From positions 23,543-87,542 of the forward strand of contig NZ_VCNL01000009.1 of the NCBI RefSeq assembly GCF_007671685.1: a stretch of DNA of 64,000 nucleotides. Reading direction: 5' to 3'. Positions 17,579-27,052 of the stretch are shown one piece after another. The notes under the pieces are model-generated. The model had not been told where the DNA came from. It saw only the letters and a list, made by a program, of their open reading frames with translations, and did no database searches. Position 1 is the stretch's first letter. Every line of letters begins with the position of its first letter. Origin of the DNA: Halorubrum salsamenti. Its GTDB lineage: Archaea; Halobacteriota; Halobacteria; Halobacteriales; Haloferacaceae. Made by a program: the position numbers and the translations under genes.

Positions 17579-20185
17579 ATGACAAGCCAAACAATACATC
17601 TTGACATTACGGGAATGTCCTGCGCCAACTGCTCGGCGACGATCCAGGACACTCTCGAATCCCTTGAGGGGGTATCGGAGGCGGATGCAAACTTCGCCAC
17701 CGATGAGGGGTCTGTTACCTACGATCCCGAGACAGTATCGCTTCACGAAATCTACGACGCAATCGACGGGGCGGGCTACGGTGCAGTCTCGGAGACGGTA
17801 ACGATTGCCATCTCCGATATGACGTGTGCCAACTGCGCCGAAACTAACGAAACTGCTCTCGAAAGTACACTCGGAGTCATTACCGCGGAGGTAAACTACG
17901 CGACTGACGAGGCACAGGTGACCTACAATCCGGCAGAGGTGTCTCTCGATGCGCTGTACGATGCCATCGAAGACGCCGGCTATTCGCCAGTTCGCGAAGA
18001 CAGTGGCGATGAGGGCTCGGGGCAGGATGCGCGTGATGCCGCCCGCCAGGCTGAGATACGGAAACAGCTCAGGCTAACCCTTTTTGGGGCAGTATTATCA
18101 GTTCCACTGCTCTTCTTCCTCATCGACAGCTATCTTCTTGGTGGTGTGTTCGTCCCTGAAACCGTTTTCGGCGTGGAACTCGGCTGGGTCGAGTTCCTGC
18201 TCGCCACGCCGGTACAGGCGATCCTCGGCTGGCCGTTCTATAAGAACTCGTACAAGGCGATCGTGAAAAACGGCCGCGCCAATATGGACGTACTGATCGC
18301 GATCGGTTCAACAACCGCCTATCTATACTCTGTGGCAGTCCTATCTGAACTTATTGCAGGTGGGCTCTACTTCGACACGGCAGCCCTCATCCTCGTGTTC
18401 ATTACGCTCGGTAACTATCTTGAAGCTCGGTCGAAGGGTCAAGCGGGCGAGGCCCTCCGGAAGCTCCTCGAAATGGAAGCCGAAACGGCGACCATTGTCC
18501 GTGAGGATGGTAGTGAAGAAGAGATTCCACTTGAAGAGGTCACAACGGGTGACCAGATGAAAGTCCGCCCCGGTGAGAAGATCCCAACCGACGGGGTCGT
18601 CGTTGACGGCCAGTCCGCCGTCGACGAGTCGATGGTTACCGGTGAGTCTGTCCCTGTAGAAAAAGAGGAGGGAGATGAGGTCGTCGGCTCGACGATTAAC
18701 GAGAACGGCGTTCTTCTCGTGGAGGCCACTAACGTCGGCGAAGATACCGCTCTCCAGCAAATCGTTCAGACCGTCAAGGAAGCACAATCGCGCCAGCCAG
18801 ATATCCAGAATCTAGCAGACCGCATCTCGGCGTATTTCGTGCCGGCAGTTATCGCGAACGCTATCCTCTGGAGCGTTATTTGGTTCCTGTTCCCGGAGGT
18901 GCTGGCTGGCTTCGTCGACTGGCTTCCGCTGTGGGGTCAAGTCGCTGGCGGCCCCGCCCCCGTCGGTGGGAGCGTTTCGGTCTTCGAGTTCGCGATTATT
19001 GTCTTCGCGTCCTCGATCCTCATCGCCTGTCCCTGTGCGCTCGGGCTGGCGACGCCCGCAGCCACCATGGTCGGGACGACTATCGGCGCTCAGAACGGCG
19101 TCCTGTTCAAGGGCGGTGACATCCTCGAACGCGCGAAAGACGTCGACACGGTCGTCTTCGACAAGACGGGCACCCTCACGAAGGGTGAAATGGAACTGAC
19201 CGACGTGGTCGTCTTCGATAGCGATGGAAATGCGGTGACTGACGGTGGCGAGCCGACACCGGATGGTGGACAGCTCAGCACTCGTGAACGTCTCTCTGAG
19301 AACGACGTGCTGCGGCTGGCGGCGACAGCCGAAAGCGGGAGCGAACACCCCCTCGCCCGCGCAATCGTCGAGGGGGCCGAAGAACGCGGGCTGGACGTGA
19401 CTGAGCCCGATGACTTCGAGAACGTTCCTGGTCACGGGATCAAAGCGGTCGTTGGTGACAGCGAGGTACTGGTCGGCAACCGCAAGTTGCTGCGAGACAA
19501 CGACATCGACCCGTCTCCCGCCGAAGAGACGATGGAACGCCTCGAAAACGAGGGGAAGACGGCGATGCTCGTCGCTTTCGAGGGCGAACTGGTTGGTGTA
19601 GTGGCTGACGCCGACACAATCAAAGAGAGCTCCAAGCAGGCCGTTACGGCCCTGCAAGAACGGGGCGTTGACGTGATGATGATTACGGGCGACAACGAAC
19701 GAACTGCTCGTGCGGTCGCCAAACAGGTCGGTATCGATCCGGAGAATGTCCGTGCAGAGGTCCTTCCCGAGGACAAGTCCAACGCCGTCGACAGTATTCA
19801 GGACGAGGGTCGGCAGGCGATGATGGTCGGTGACGGCGTCAACGACGCGCCGGCGCTCGCGGTCGCACACGTCGGGACAGCCATCGGCTCCGGCACGGAC
19901 GTCGCCATTGAGGCTGCGGACCTTACGCTGATGCGCGATGATCCGCTCGACGTGGTGAAGGCGATCCGGATCTCGGACGCGACACTCAAGAAGATCAAGC
20001 AGAACCTCGTGTGGGCGCTCGGCTACAACACGGCGATGATCCCGTTAGCATCGCTCGGCCTGCTCCAGCCCGTGCTCGCTGCAGCAGCAATGGCGTTCTC
20101 CAGCGTGTCGGTGCTGACGAACAGCTTGCTGTTCCGGCGGTACACCCCCGATCACGACTACAAGCTCTTCGGTCGCCTCCGCTGA
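17579..20185 (+). CDS. copA: CopA-type copper-exporting P1B-1 ATPase with two HMA domains
   Basis: 868 residues. Two N-terminal HMA domains carry C15-x2-C18 (GMSCANC) and C83-x2-C86 (DMTCANC). Then come the membrane core with CPC at C484-P485-C486, the phosphorylation Asp D528 in DKTGTLT, VTGES in the actuator, SEHPLARAI in the nucleotide domain, MMITGDN and VGDGVNDAP. This is the standard Cu(I) exporter. It is preceded by the regulator and by the shared operator element and followed closely (17 bp) by a five-gene membrane operon. Full length, no defects. Confidence 0.97.
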   Translation: MTSQTIHLDITGMSCANCSATIQDTLESLEGVSEADANFATDEGSVTYDPETVSLHEIYDAIDGAGYGAVSETVTIAISDMTCANCAETNETALESTLGVITAEVNYATDEAQVTYNPAEVSLDALYDAIEDAGYSPVREDSGDEGSGQDARDAARQAEIRKQLRLTLFGAVLSVPLLFFLIDSYLLGGVFVPETVFGVELGWVEFLLATPVQAILGWPFYKNSYKAIVKNGRANMDVLIAIGSTTAYLYSVAVLSELIAGGLYFDTAALILVFITLGNYLEARSKGQAGEALRKLLEMEAETATIVREDGSEEEIPLEEVTTGDQMKVRPGEKIPTDGVVVDGQSAVDESMVTGESVPVEKEEGDEVVGSTINENGVLLVEATNVGEDTALQQIVQTVKEAQSRQPDIQNLADRISAYFVPAVIANAILWSVIWFLFPEVLAGFVDWLPLWGQVAGGPAPVGGSVSVFEFAIIVFASSILIACPCALGLATPAATMVGTTIGAQNGVLFKGGDILERAKDVDTVVFDKTGTLTKGEMELTDVVVFDSDGNAVTDGGEPTPDGGQLSTRERLSENDVLRLAATAESGSEHPLARAIVEGAEERGLDVTEPDDFENVPGHGIKAVVGDSEVLVGNRKLLRDNDIDPSPAEETMERLENEGKTAMLVAFEGELVGVVADADTIKESSKQAVTALQERGVDVMMITGDNERTARAVAKQVGIDPENVRAEVLPEDKSNAVDSIQDEGRQAMMVGDGVNDAPALAVAHVGTAIGSGTDVAIEAADLTLMRDDPLDVVKAIRISDATLKKIKQNLVWALGYNTAMIPLASLGLLQPVLAAAAMAFSSVSVLTNSLLFRRYTPDHDYKLFGRLR

Positions 20186-20202
20186 ACGTCACCTCTATAT
20201 CA

Positions 20203-20427
20203 ATGTCAAATATTTCCCGCCAAACGGTTCGGAGGTACCTCGTCGAGACAGCCAGTAGCGAACCGACATACCTCCGGGCTCGCGAGATCGCCGGCGACCT
20301 TGACGGATCGCCGAAGGCCGTTGCACAGTACCTCAGTCAACTTCAGGACGACCTCTCAAACGTCTCACTCGAACAGTGGGGGCGCTCGAAGAGTACGACG
20401 TGGCGATTGGAGGTGAACGAGTCGTGA
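20203..20427 (+). CDS. Small DNA-binding-like protein (DUF7123-like)
   Basis: 74 residues: MSNISRQTVRRYLVETAS, then YLRAREIAGDLDGSPKAVAQ and LEQWGRSKSTTWRLEV. The helices suggest a winged-helix-like fold that haloarchaea keep as a stand-alone small protein. The stop overlaps the next gene's GTG (GTGA), so it is coupled to the DUF63 protein. The gene starts 17 bp after copA. Confidence 0.85.
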   Translation: MSNISRQTVRRYLVETASSEPTYLRAREIAGDLDGSPKAVAQYLSQLQDDLSNVSLEQWGRSKSTTWRLEVNES

Positions 20428-21425
20428 GTACTGTCACCCGACGCGTCGAAACCGTCCTTCCGGAGACCGGCTCACGCGAGTGGTGGGCGCTGTACCTGCT
20501 GGCCCCGCTCGTCCTTCTCGGTGGGGGCATCCTCGTGTTCCCGACGCTGGTCTACGACCGGTTCATCTGGCAGTACCTCTGGGGGCCAGTCGTCGCCGAC
20601 GCCGTTAGTCAGCCAGTCACGCACGAGGGGATTCGTGCTGTCCGGGGCTACAATGCGGTGAACACGGTAACCTACCTCGCGGCGGTCGTGTACAGCCTCC
20701 CCGGACTGCGGGCGTATCTCGACCAGCTCGATGTAACGTTCGACGCACGCCTGGCTTACGGATTCGCTCCGATCATTATCGCCGGCGGCGCGATGCGAGC
20801 GCTCGAGGACATCGGCCTGCTGGGAGACTACGCGGTGTGGTTCATTACGCCGTCGATCTACTTCGTCGTCACCGCTGTCACCGTCCTCGCGCTCGGCGTC
20901 GGTGCACTCGTGCGTGACCAAAATATCGGTTCTATCCCGCTAACAGTCGGGCTTGTCGGGTCGGTGTGGGCTGTCGGTGCCGTCGGGTGGGCAGTTTGGC
21001 ACGGCCTCTCAACGTCGACCCCACTCCGCCTATGGGTGCCTGTCGCGACGACGGGGATTGCTCTCGGCGTGACCGCCCTCTATTACTGGGGGACGAGCTT
21101 CGTCGACATTGCACACATCCGTCACCCGCTGTTTCTGTTGGCCGTCTTCGGACAGATGTGGGACGCCGCACAGAACCTCATCGGCGTCACGTTCCTCGGC
21201 TATTCCCCGAAGCTGTTCGTGACGAACCTCGTGTACCAGGCGACTGGATTCTCGGGGTCGACGTTCGTCCTCAAACTCCTCGTGATTGTTGGCATCGTGT
21301 GGTTCCTCGCGGACGCGAAAGACGAAATGGACCACACGTGGTGGTGGCTCATGACGTTCTTCATCGGGGCGATCGGGCTCCCGATGGGCGTCCGGGGGTC
21401 ATTTCGGATGATGCTCGGAGTCTGA
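20424..21425 (+). CDS. DUF63 multi-pass membrane protein
   Basis: 333 residues from the GTG at 20424, which overlaps the upstream stop. About eight hydrophobic segments; the start region WWALYLLAPLVLLGGGILVF, NAVNTVTYLAAVVYSLP, and IIIAGGAMRALEDIGLL match the archaeal DUF63 family. The function is unknown. DUF63 genes usually lie near small HTH proteins, as here. The position in the copA operon is an association seen in this window only, so a copper role is inference. Confidence 0.9.
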   Translation: MSTVTRRVETVLPETGSREWWALYLLAPLVLLGGGILVFPTLVYDRFIWQYLWGPVVADAVSQPVTHEGIRAVRGYNAVNTVTYLAAVVYSLPGLRAYLDQLDVTFDARLAYGFAPIIIAGGAMRALEDIGLLGDYAVWFITPSIYFVVTAVTVLALGVGALVRDQNIGSIPLTVGLVGSVWAVGAVGWAVWHGLSTSTPLRLWVPVATTGIALGVTALYYWGTSFVDIAHIRHPLFLLAVFGQMWDAAQNLIGVTFLGYSPKLFVTNLVYQATGFSGSTFVLKLLVIVGIVWFLADAKDEMDHTWWWLMTFFIGAIGLPMGVRGSFRMMLGV

Positions 21426-21427
21426 TA

Positions 21428-21850
21428 ATGGATACGATGAACACGAACAGTACGACACGGCAGTACGGCGCAGCTATCGCGCTCGTTTCGGGAGTCTACT
21501 CGCTGCTCTCGGCGACAACCGGCAGCGGGATGATGAGTTCTAACAGCGGCCTTCTCATGGCGCTCCTCGGCGTTGTCGTGATCGTCCACGGCGTCGTTCT
21601 GCTCACGCCTTATGCGAGTCGGCTCGGGAACGCGAGTGGGCCGCTGATGATCGGGTACTCGCTGGTGATGTTGCTCAACCAGGCGCTCGTCGGCGTTACT
21701 GGGAGTACGAACTGGGGGATGGGCGGCGGCATGGGTTCATCGATGACTGCTGGGATGGGCTGGGACCTCGGGATGGTTGCGCTCGCAGTCTTGATGCTGC
21801 TCAGTGGGATTATCATGACGAACCGCCTCGACAGCGGGTCGGGAATGTAA
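21428..21850 (+). CDS. Small four-helix membrane protein with Met/Gly-rich loop
   Basis: 140 residues, four helices (about 15-32, 41-60, 70-90 and 112-130). The segment between helices 3 and 4 is NWGMGGGMGSSMTAGMGWDLGM, a methionine/glycine stretch like those in the SHOCT proteins at 56620-58832. Met-rich stretches bind Cu(I) in periplasmic copper proteins. It follows the DUF63 gene by 2 bp. Function unknown; metal binding is inferred. Confidence 0.75.
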   Translation: MDTMNTNSTTRQYGAAIALVSGVYSLLSATTGSGMMSSNSGLLMALLGVVVIVHGVVLLTPYASRLGNASGPLMIGYSLVMLLNQALVGVTGSTNWGMGGGMGSSMTAGMGWDLGMVALAVLMLLSGIIMTNRLDSGSGM

Positions 21851-21862
21851 GCAGGAAAACCA

Positions 21863-22594
21863 ATGGTAGCTACTGTCTCTCGGGACAATTTTCCCTTGTA
21901 CCTCGCACCGCTTCCCCAGCGTGTTGAGGACCTCGCACTCCGATATGCGTGGCTCATCGTCGCGATCAACCTCGCAGGGACCGCGTTCGGATTCTGGTAC
22001 TATCGCTTCCAGCTCGCTCAAACCCCGCTGATGATGTGGCCGTTCGTTCCCGATAGTCCCGCTGCGACGCTGTTCGTCGCGCTCAGTCTCGCGGCGTGGA
22101 AACTGGACTACGATGTCGAGTGGCTCCACATGCTCGCCTTCTTCGGAAATATCAAGCTCGGCCTCTGGACGCCGTTTGTCCAGTTGGTTCTCAATGGGCC
22201 AGGGGGCATCGAACCCTGGCTCTACTGGTTCCTCATCATGAGCCATCTCGCGATGAGTCTGCAGTCGTTCCTGATCTATCGCTACGCCAAGTTTTCAGTC
22301 GGGGCGGTCGCTATCGCCACCGTCTGGTACGGGTTCAACGACCTCGTGGACTACTTCGTCCCGTTGGTAGGCGACTATCACCACACGTTTCTTCGGGCCG
22401 AGCTCGTCGGCACGACACTCGATCATTCACTGCGAGCGCACGATCTCGCCGCGGCGGCAGCAGTAGCGCTCACACTCGCGGCGACGTTCCTGGCCCTCGC
22501 CACACGGGTGAAGAAGGTCCAACTTCAGCGGTCTTCCACCACCCTTGAAGGGAACCAACCAACCGACAAGCCTGATGGAGGGCTTGAGTCATGA
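21863..22594 (+). CDS. DUF1405 membrane protein
   Basis: 243 residues with about seven helices. LRYAWLIVAINLAGTAFGFWYY, PDSPAATLFVALSLAAW, DYDVEWLHMLAFFGNIKLGL and HLAMSLQSFLIYRY match the DUF1405 family of haloarchaea, several of which sit near membrane-protease genes. Its stop overlaps the start of the CPBP protease gene by 4 bp (22591-22594), so they are co-translated. Function unknown. Confidence 0.88.
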   Translation: MVATVSRDNFPLYLAPLPQRVEDLALRYAWLIVAINLAGTAFGFWYYRFQLAQTPLMMWPFVPDSPAATLFVALSLAAWKLDYDVEWLHMLAFFGNIKLGLWTPFVQLVLNGPGGIEPWLYWFLIMSHLAMSLQSFLIYRYAKFSVGAVAIATVWYGFNDLVDYFVPLVGDYHHTFLRAELVGTTLDHSLRAHDLAAAAAVALTLAATFLALATRVKKVQLQRSSTTLEGNQPTDKPDGGLES

Positions 22595-23325
22595 CGACAC
22601 TCCAAGAACGGCTCCGTGCCGTAGGTGTGACCCTCGGGATTGGGTTCGGGAGTTTCGTTGTTGGAGCAGTTCTCCTAACGCTCGTTTCACAGTCGCTCTC
22701 TACGGTCGGAATACAGCTCCAGAATCGGCCAGCATTACGTCTTGGCTTGAGCACAGTATTACTCCAAGGGGTGGCGTTCGGAGGCGTCGCGCTCGTCTAT
22801 CTACGGATCAGCGACAGAGCTGTAGGCTTCATTCAGGTGCATACTCCGACGCGACGGGATATCGGGTGGTTCATCGGAGGACTCCTCACGCTACTGATTA
22901 CGGTTCGCGCGCTCTCAGCGATAATCGCGTCTCTCGGATTCGAGCAGGCCACCAATCAGATCATCGAGGTCGGCCAAGAAGCCCCAGCTGTCTTCCTGGT
23001 ACTGATCCCGCTCTCGTTCCTGTTGGTCGGTCCCGGTGAAGAACTTCTGCACCGAGGGGTCATCCAGGGGACGTTGCGAGAATCCTTCCACCCGGCTCGA
23101 GCAATCATCTTGGCCAGCCTCATCTTTGCGATGGTACACGTCTTCTCCCTTCAAGGAAACGGGAAATTCGTGTACATCGGTGTGGTCTTCACCCTTGCAC
23201 TCGTGCTCGGGGTGGCATACGAACTCACGGATAACCTCGCTGTCCCAGCCCTCATTCACGGGACGTACAACGCTGTACAGTTCGGCATAGCATATTATAC
23301 AGTCACACAGGGTACTGCGTTCTAG
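22591..23325 (+). CDS. CPBP/Abi-type intramembrane metalloprotease
   Basis: 244 residues, about six to seven helices. The CPBP motifs are clear: VGPGEELLHRGVIQGTL (motif EExxxR), FAMVHVF (motif 2 His) and PALIHGTYNAVQF (motif 3 His). Members of this family cleave membrane or prenylated substrates and include type II CAAX-like proteases. Coupled to the DUF1405 gene. Confidence 0.92.
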   Translation: MTTLQERLRAVGVTLGIGFGSFVVGAVLLTLVSQSLSTVGIQLQNRPALRLGLSTVLLQGVAFGGVALVYLRISDRAVGFIQVHTPTRRDIGWFIGGLLTLLITVRALSAIIASLGFEQATNQIIEVGQEAPAVFLVLIPLSFLLVGPGEELLHRGVIQGTLRESFHPARAIILASLIFAMVHVFSLQGNGKFVYIGVVFTLALVLGVAYELTDNLAVPALIHGTYNAVQFGIAYYTVTQGTAF

Positions 23326-23334
23326 AAGCGACTC

Positions 23335-23770
23335 ATGGCACTGAACACACTCTCTAGACGCACTGTGCTCCGTCGAAGTGGCCTAGCTATCGGGGGAGGA
23401 ATGGTAAGCCCTCTCGGGATGTCTCGGCGGACGCAGCGGTTCCTCAGGACCGACTGTGACGATGACGAGTGACCTACGGTTCGACCCAGCAGAAGTAACA
23501 ATCGAATCCGGAGAGACCGTCACGTGGGAGAACGACAGTAACGTTCCTCACACGACGTCAGCCTACGAGCAATCACTTCCAGAGGGAGCGGCGTATTTCG
23601 CCAGTGGAGACTACGAATCGGAACAGGCTGTCCGTCAAAGTACATCGGCACGCGGATTTCTCGAGCGGGGCGAAACGTACCAATATACATTCGAGGTTTC
23701 TGGGACGTATCGATATTTCTGCCTTCCACACGAGGAGAATGGGATGATCGGAAATGTAATTGTAGAGTGA
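23335..23770 (+). pseudogene. Halocyanin lipoprotein split by a +1 frameshift
   Basis: The ATG at 23335 opens MALNTLSRRTVLRRSGLAIGG, a signal peptide, then runs into a stop at 23469. In the +1 frame the sequence from about 23405 reads ALSGCLGGRSGSSGPTVT, an ideal lipobox plus linker, joined directly to a plastocyanin-like domain with copper ligands His (NVPHTTSAY), Cys and His (FCLPHEE) and Met (GMIGNV). One base change near 23405-23412 would restore a full protein of about 144 residues. Only the shift prevents a functional blue-copper protein; it may be a real mutation or an assembly error. It ends the copA operon region. Confidence 0.8.
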
Positions 23771-23820
23771 TTCGGGATTCACGAAGATACCCGATAGACG
23801 AGAGCAGAAATTCCACGAGT

Positions 23821-24249
23821 TTATCGGCTTTCAGCCTGGTTGGAAGGCAGACCTGGTTTCCCGTCGTAAACCCACAACCCAACGCCAAGAACGGTGAGCA
23901 ACATCTGGAGGATGACATATGGTGTCGGTCTAACCAACGCTAGTAATCCTCCGATTGAATCGATATGATGGTAGTCCGTAATCAGCGGCCAGTAGACGAA
24001 CACGAGAGGTTCTGCAGGAATAATCTGTGAGTCGACGAGGTCTGCACCGATATGTGAGAGATATCCGAAGACAGACGCGGCCCCGAACTCCCACCGATCT
24101 GCTCGTCTTGTGACGTAGAGAATCACTAGACTAACGAGGGCCACGTTGAAGAGTGAGTGTGCGGCAGAGCGGCTCGGTAGCGATGTTACCACGAAGGAAA
24201 GCGGCTTATCGACGATATCAGGGAGTAATGCAGCACCCACAACTGCCAA
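23821..24249 (-). CDS. DUF457-type membrane metal-dependent hydrolase, start unclear
   Basis: At least 142 residues with PDIVDKPLSFV, SRSAAHSLFNVALVSL and SHIGADLVDS, and about four helices: the DUF457/YdjM family (zinc-dependent membrane hydrolases, LexA-binding homologues). The frame stays open about 100 bp upstream (to near 24350, encoding VLFWVHAVVAYLTYRGILAV) but without an ATG. The ATG at 24364 is one base out of frame with it. Deleting the extra T near 24343 would join them. The gene may therefore be frameshifted, or it may use a TTG start at 24249. Confidence 0.75.
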   Translation of the reverse strand: MAVVGAALLPDIVDKPLSFVVTSLPSRSAAHSLFNVALVSLVILYVTRRADRWEFGAASVFGYLSHIGADLVDSQIIPAEPLVFVYWPLITDYHHIDSIGGLLALVRPTPYVILQMLLTVLGVGLWVYDGKPGLPSNQAESR

Positions 24250-24392
24250 GACATCGATATCGCGAGGTCGGTCAGTAGAACCAACGGCAAGAATACCTCG
24301 GTATGTGAGATAGGCAACTACAGCGTGGACCCAGAAGAGTACACCCGATAATTCTACTCAGCATATTTAATCTTTTAAGCACCGCGATACTG

Positions 24393-25700
24393 TTATCGTC
24401 GTACGCCATCAATCCCGGAACGAATAGTTTCACGCTCGAAATAGAGGACTTCTAGCCCAATGAGGACGACTGTTACAACGAGAACCACGCCGAAGACTGC
24501 AGGTTCCATCACAGCGAGATGGTATACTAATGAGGGGAAAAATAACACAGCACCGAGTACCCCGACCGCTGGGAGGACGCCTGTACGGAGTCCCTCTCGA
24601 TTCCTGAAGGCGAGCAGACTCATTGATCCGAAGACGGTAATGAACGCAAGCGACGCGAACGACGTAATCCCCTGGAGGCTTCCGTAGGCGGTGAACGTGG
24701 CCGTGATCAGCCCCAAAACAAGGAGGGGTCGCGTGGGAGCACCGTCGGCATCGGCATCCCCGATCTGATCGGGAAGCAGGTCGTCTTCAAGCATCCCCGT
24801 GGCGAAGCGGGCTGCTGAGAACAACGTCGCGTTGATTGCGCTCCCCGTAGAGAATAGCGCCGCCACCGAGATGAGAGCGAATCCAATCCGCCCCATGAAC
24901 GGTTCGGCCGCGATGGCCAACGATACTTCCGGATTCGCAGCGATCGTCTCAGGCTGGAGCAGTCCCGTGGTGACGACCGCTACGAGAATATATAGTCCGA
25001 GAGACAGCGGAATCGAGAGGTAGATCGCCCGGGGGATGGTCGTTCGAGCGTCTCGGAGGCTCTCTTCGTCGTAAAAGAGCAGTTGCCAGCCCTGAAAGGC
25101 GACGAACGACAGCGCCGCGGACATGAGCAATCCACCCGCTTCGACCGACGACGATAGTCCGGTCGTCAGTTGCCCCGTCCGGGCCCCAAAATAGAATCCC
25201 CACACGCCGAAGACGAGGAGAATCCCAACCTTTGCCCCGACCAGGAGAACCTCGGTCAGCCCACTCGCTCGCGCGCCTACAACGTTCAATCCCACGAAGC
25301 CCAAGATGGCAACAATCGACACTATTGGGCGGAGAGGAACGCCGAAGGCGGCTTCAACGCCGAGGAGTCGCGTCGCAAAACTACCGAATGCGAACGCGTA
25401 CATCCCCATTGACCCGATATAGCCGAACAGGAGGGTCCAGCCGACCATTCCTGTGATTGTCGTCGAGTCAATGAACTCCTCTAAGAAACTAACAGAGCCA
25501 CCGCTCACATCACCGACTCGCTGGAGCCGAATGTACGAGTAGCCGGCACAGAACGCGACGATACCGCCGCCAAAAAATGCAATCCACGCTGCAGCCCCCG
25601 ACATTTCCGCGACAACGCCGAGTACGGCGAAGATCCCACCTCCAATCATGCCGCCCAGTGCAATTGAGACAGCACCGAGGAGACCCAACTTCTCGCTCAT
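24393..25700 (-). CDS. APC-family amino acid permease
   Basis: 435 residues, 12 hydrophobic segments. The first helix carries the APC signature LGGMIGGGIFAVLG, and the family motif AGYSYIRLQRVGDVSGGSVSF follows. It transports amino acids or amines in exchange or by proton symport; substrate unknown. Upstream sequence shows no operon partner; the next genes on the left are the DUF457-type gene and halocyanin. Confidence 0.93.
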   Translation of the reverse strand: MSEKLGLLGAVSIALGGMIGGGIFAVLGVVAEMSGAAAWIAFFGGGIVAFCAGYSYIRLQRVGDVSGGSVSFLEEFIDSTTITGMVGWTLLFGYIGSMGMYAFAFGSFATRLLGVEAAFGVPLRPIVSIVAILGFVGLNVVGARASGLTEVLLVGAKVGILLVFGVWGFYFGARTGQLTTGLSSSVEAGGLLMSAALSFVAFQGWQLLFYDEESLRDARTTIPRAIYLSIPLSLGLYILVAVVTTGLLQPETIAANPEVSLAIAAEPFMGRIGFALISVAALFSTGSAINATLFSAARFATGMLEDDLLPDQIGDADADGAPTRPLLVLGLITATFTAYGSLQGITSFASLAFITVFGSMSLLAFRNREGLRTGVLPAVGVLGAVLFFPSLVYHLAVMEPAVFGVVLVVTVVLIGLEVLYFERETIRSGIDGVRR

Positions 25701-25790
25701 CGTCTCGCTTTTCGGTCGCCTCCTTTAGACTACTTGCCGTTAGGAATCCAAACCAACCCGATCCGGGGTGGAACTCGCACGAATCAATGC

Positions 25791-26090
25791 TCACGTTCGA
25801 AAGAGCGAATAGAACCACGATTCGGTATCCGGGTGGAGACCACCCTGAACAGCGTGAACCGCTGCCGCAACCGAGACCACAAAGACCGCGTGAACCAGAT
25901 GTGGCGGGAGCCAGTCAACCAGTACTGCACTTGTTCCGATGACTGCAGTACCGAACGCCCCGAACCCGATTCTGAAAAAGAACGGACGCTGAATCACCAA
26001 TACAACGTCTCGATAGAGGAGCGCGTAGCAAAAGAGTGCAAGTCCACCAGCGACGAATATCGAGAGAAGCGAAAGCAGTAGTACGGTCAT
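25791..26090 (-). CDS. Small three-helix membrane protein
   Basis: 99 residues, three helices (about 2-25, 41-60, 66-85). It starts MTVLLLSLLSIFVAGGLAL and has LVIQRPFFFRIGFGAFG. No family recognised. Its start overlaps the stop of the upstream gene (ATGA, 26087-26090), so the two form a coupled pair of similarly sized hydrophobic proteins, possibly heteromeric. Confidence 0.72.
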   Translation of the reverse strand: MTVLLLSLLSIFVAGGLALFCYALLYRDVVLVIQRPFFFRIGFGAFGTAVIGTSAVLVDWLPPHLVHAVFVVSVAAAVHAVQGGLHPDTESWFYSLFRT

Positions 26091-26386
26091 CGCAGCTCTC
26101 CCCCCGAATATCCAAGTCGGGGATGAATGTATCCGAGTCCGCCGATTACTGCTGCTACACCGAGAATAGCCCCTGTTTCAATCGTGGCAAGCAGGCCATG
26201 TGAGAGCGGCGTGAGCATCCCGAGGTGAGCGAGCCCGAACAGGAGGCCAACGAGTGGGACACCGACGAGTAGTCGACCATATTGTCCCTTGTACCGGTGC
26301 CAGATTGCGGGTGTTCTCACCGCGATATACACAGTACTTACGAGAATTACTCCCGTCGAAACAGCACCGCTTAGCGAGGTGAGCAT
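26087..26386 (-). CDS. Small three-helix membrane protein, partner of the preceding one
   Basis: 99 residues from the ATG at 26386 (a TTG start nine codons earlier is also in frame). Three helices: STGVILVSTVYIAVRTP, LLVGVPLVGLLFGLAHLG, ETGAILGVAAVIGGLGYI. Reminiscent of small halobacterial membrane proteins near bacteriorhodopsin genes, but I cannot assign a family. Coupled by overlap to the downstream gene. Confidence 0.65.
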   Translation of the reverse strand: MLTSLSGAVSTGVILVSTVYIAVRTPAIWHRYKGQYGRLLVGVPLVGLLFGLAHLGMLTPLSHGLLATIETGAILGVAAVIGGLGYIHPRLGYSGGELR

Positions 26387-27052
26387 ATGTCTACCTGCTC
26401 CAGCTAACTTCAAATCTGTTGCCCCTCATCGACGACTTGCCAGGTCCGGCATCGGTAGTTACTTCAAAACGCCCTGAAGTCCGATATAATGCGTGGAACC
26501 ATGAATGTACCATATTTCAGCATCGCGACGCTGGCGTTCCAAGGGAACTGCCGATCGTGAGAGCCGTGATCAACAGAGTCGTTTTCCAGAAGGCGAGGTG
26601 GAATTGACGTACTCCGTCTTCACCAGAGCGAACTGATGTCAGCCCAAACAGGTGGGACTGGGTTTGTTGGCAACGTATTCATATAGGGGAAACCTCTCGG
26701 ATTGAAGCTTCCATACCAATAGAAACAGGCACTAACAGGCTTGATAAAAGCGGATTGGTGATATTCTTTGTTGTTCCGCTTCTCTCACATCATTCGACTA
26801 TACCGATTGTCCGATGTCATAGCCGAATAGTCGAAAGAACACGCCCTCTGAGTCTGGGCTTTCCTAACAGAAATCCGAATGAATAGGAAGCACGTATATT
26901 GACGTGATAATGTCCACCCACTCTGCTGGGGGCCAACCCTGGCCAGAAAAGCCGTTATTGACGCTACAACGCGTTCTGCGAAAAGATCGTCTTCTCGAAG
27001 CCGCCGCTGGTAGCATAATACTGGGAATTCACCAGAACATCATAATAGAATA
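26387..27052. other. 666-bp region with no confident gene
   Basis: AT-richer than average. It contains a 9-bp inverted repeat TTCGACTAT / ATAGTCGAA (26793-26801 and 26827-26835). An open frame on the minus strand near 26590 (HLAFWKTTLLITALTIGSS) resembles a broken membrane protein but is interrupted by stops. The last 60 bp include the promoter of the halocyanin. Confidence 0.4.

Noticed and set aside
18812..19870. Long minus-strand ORF inside copA
   Set aside because: It is the mirror frame of a well supported ATPase; no domain or start supports it.
26793..26835. 9-bp inverted repeat as a regulatory site
   Set aside because: Short arms, far (over 200 bp) from the next start codon, and no matching copy elsewhere; kept only as a note in the region entry.
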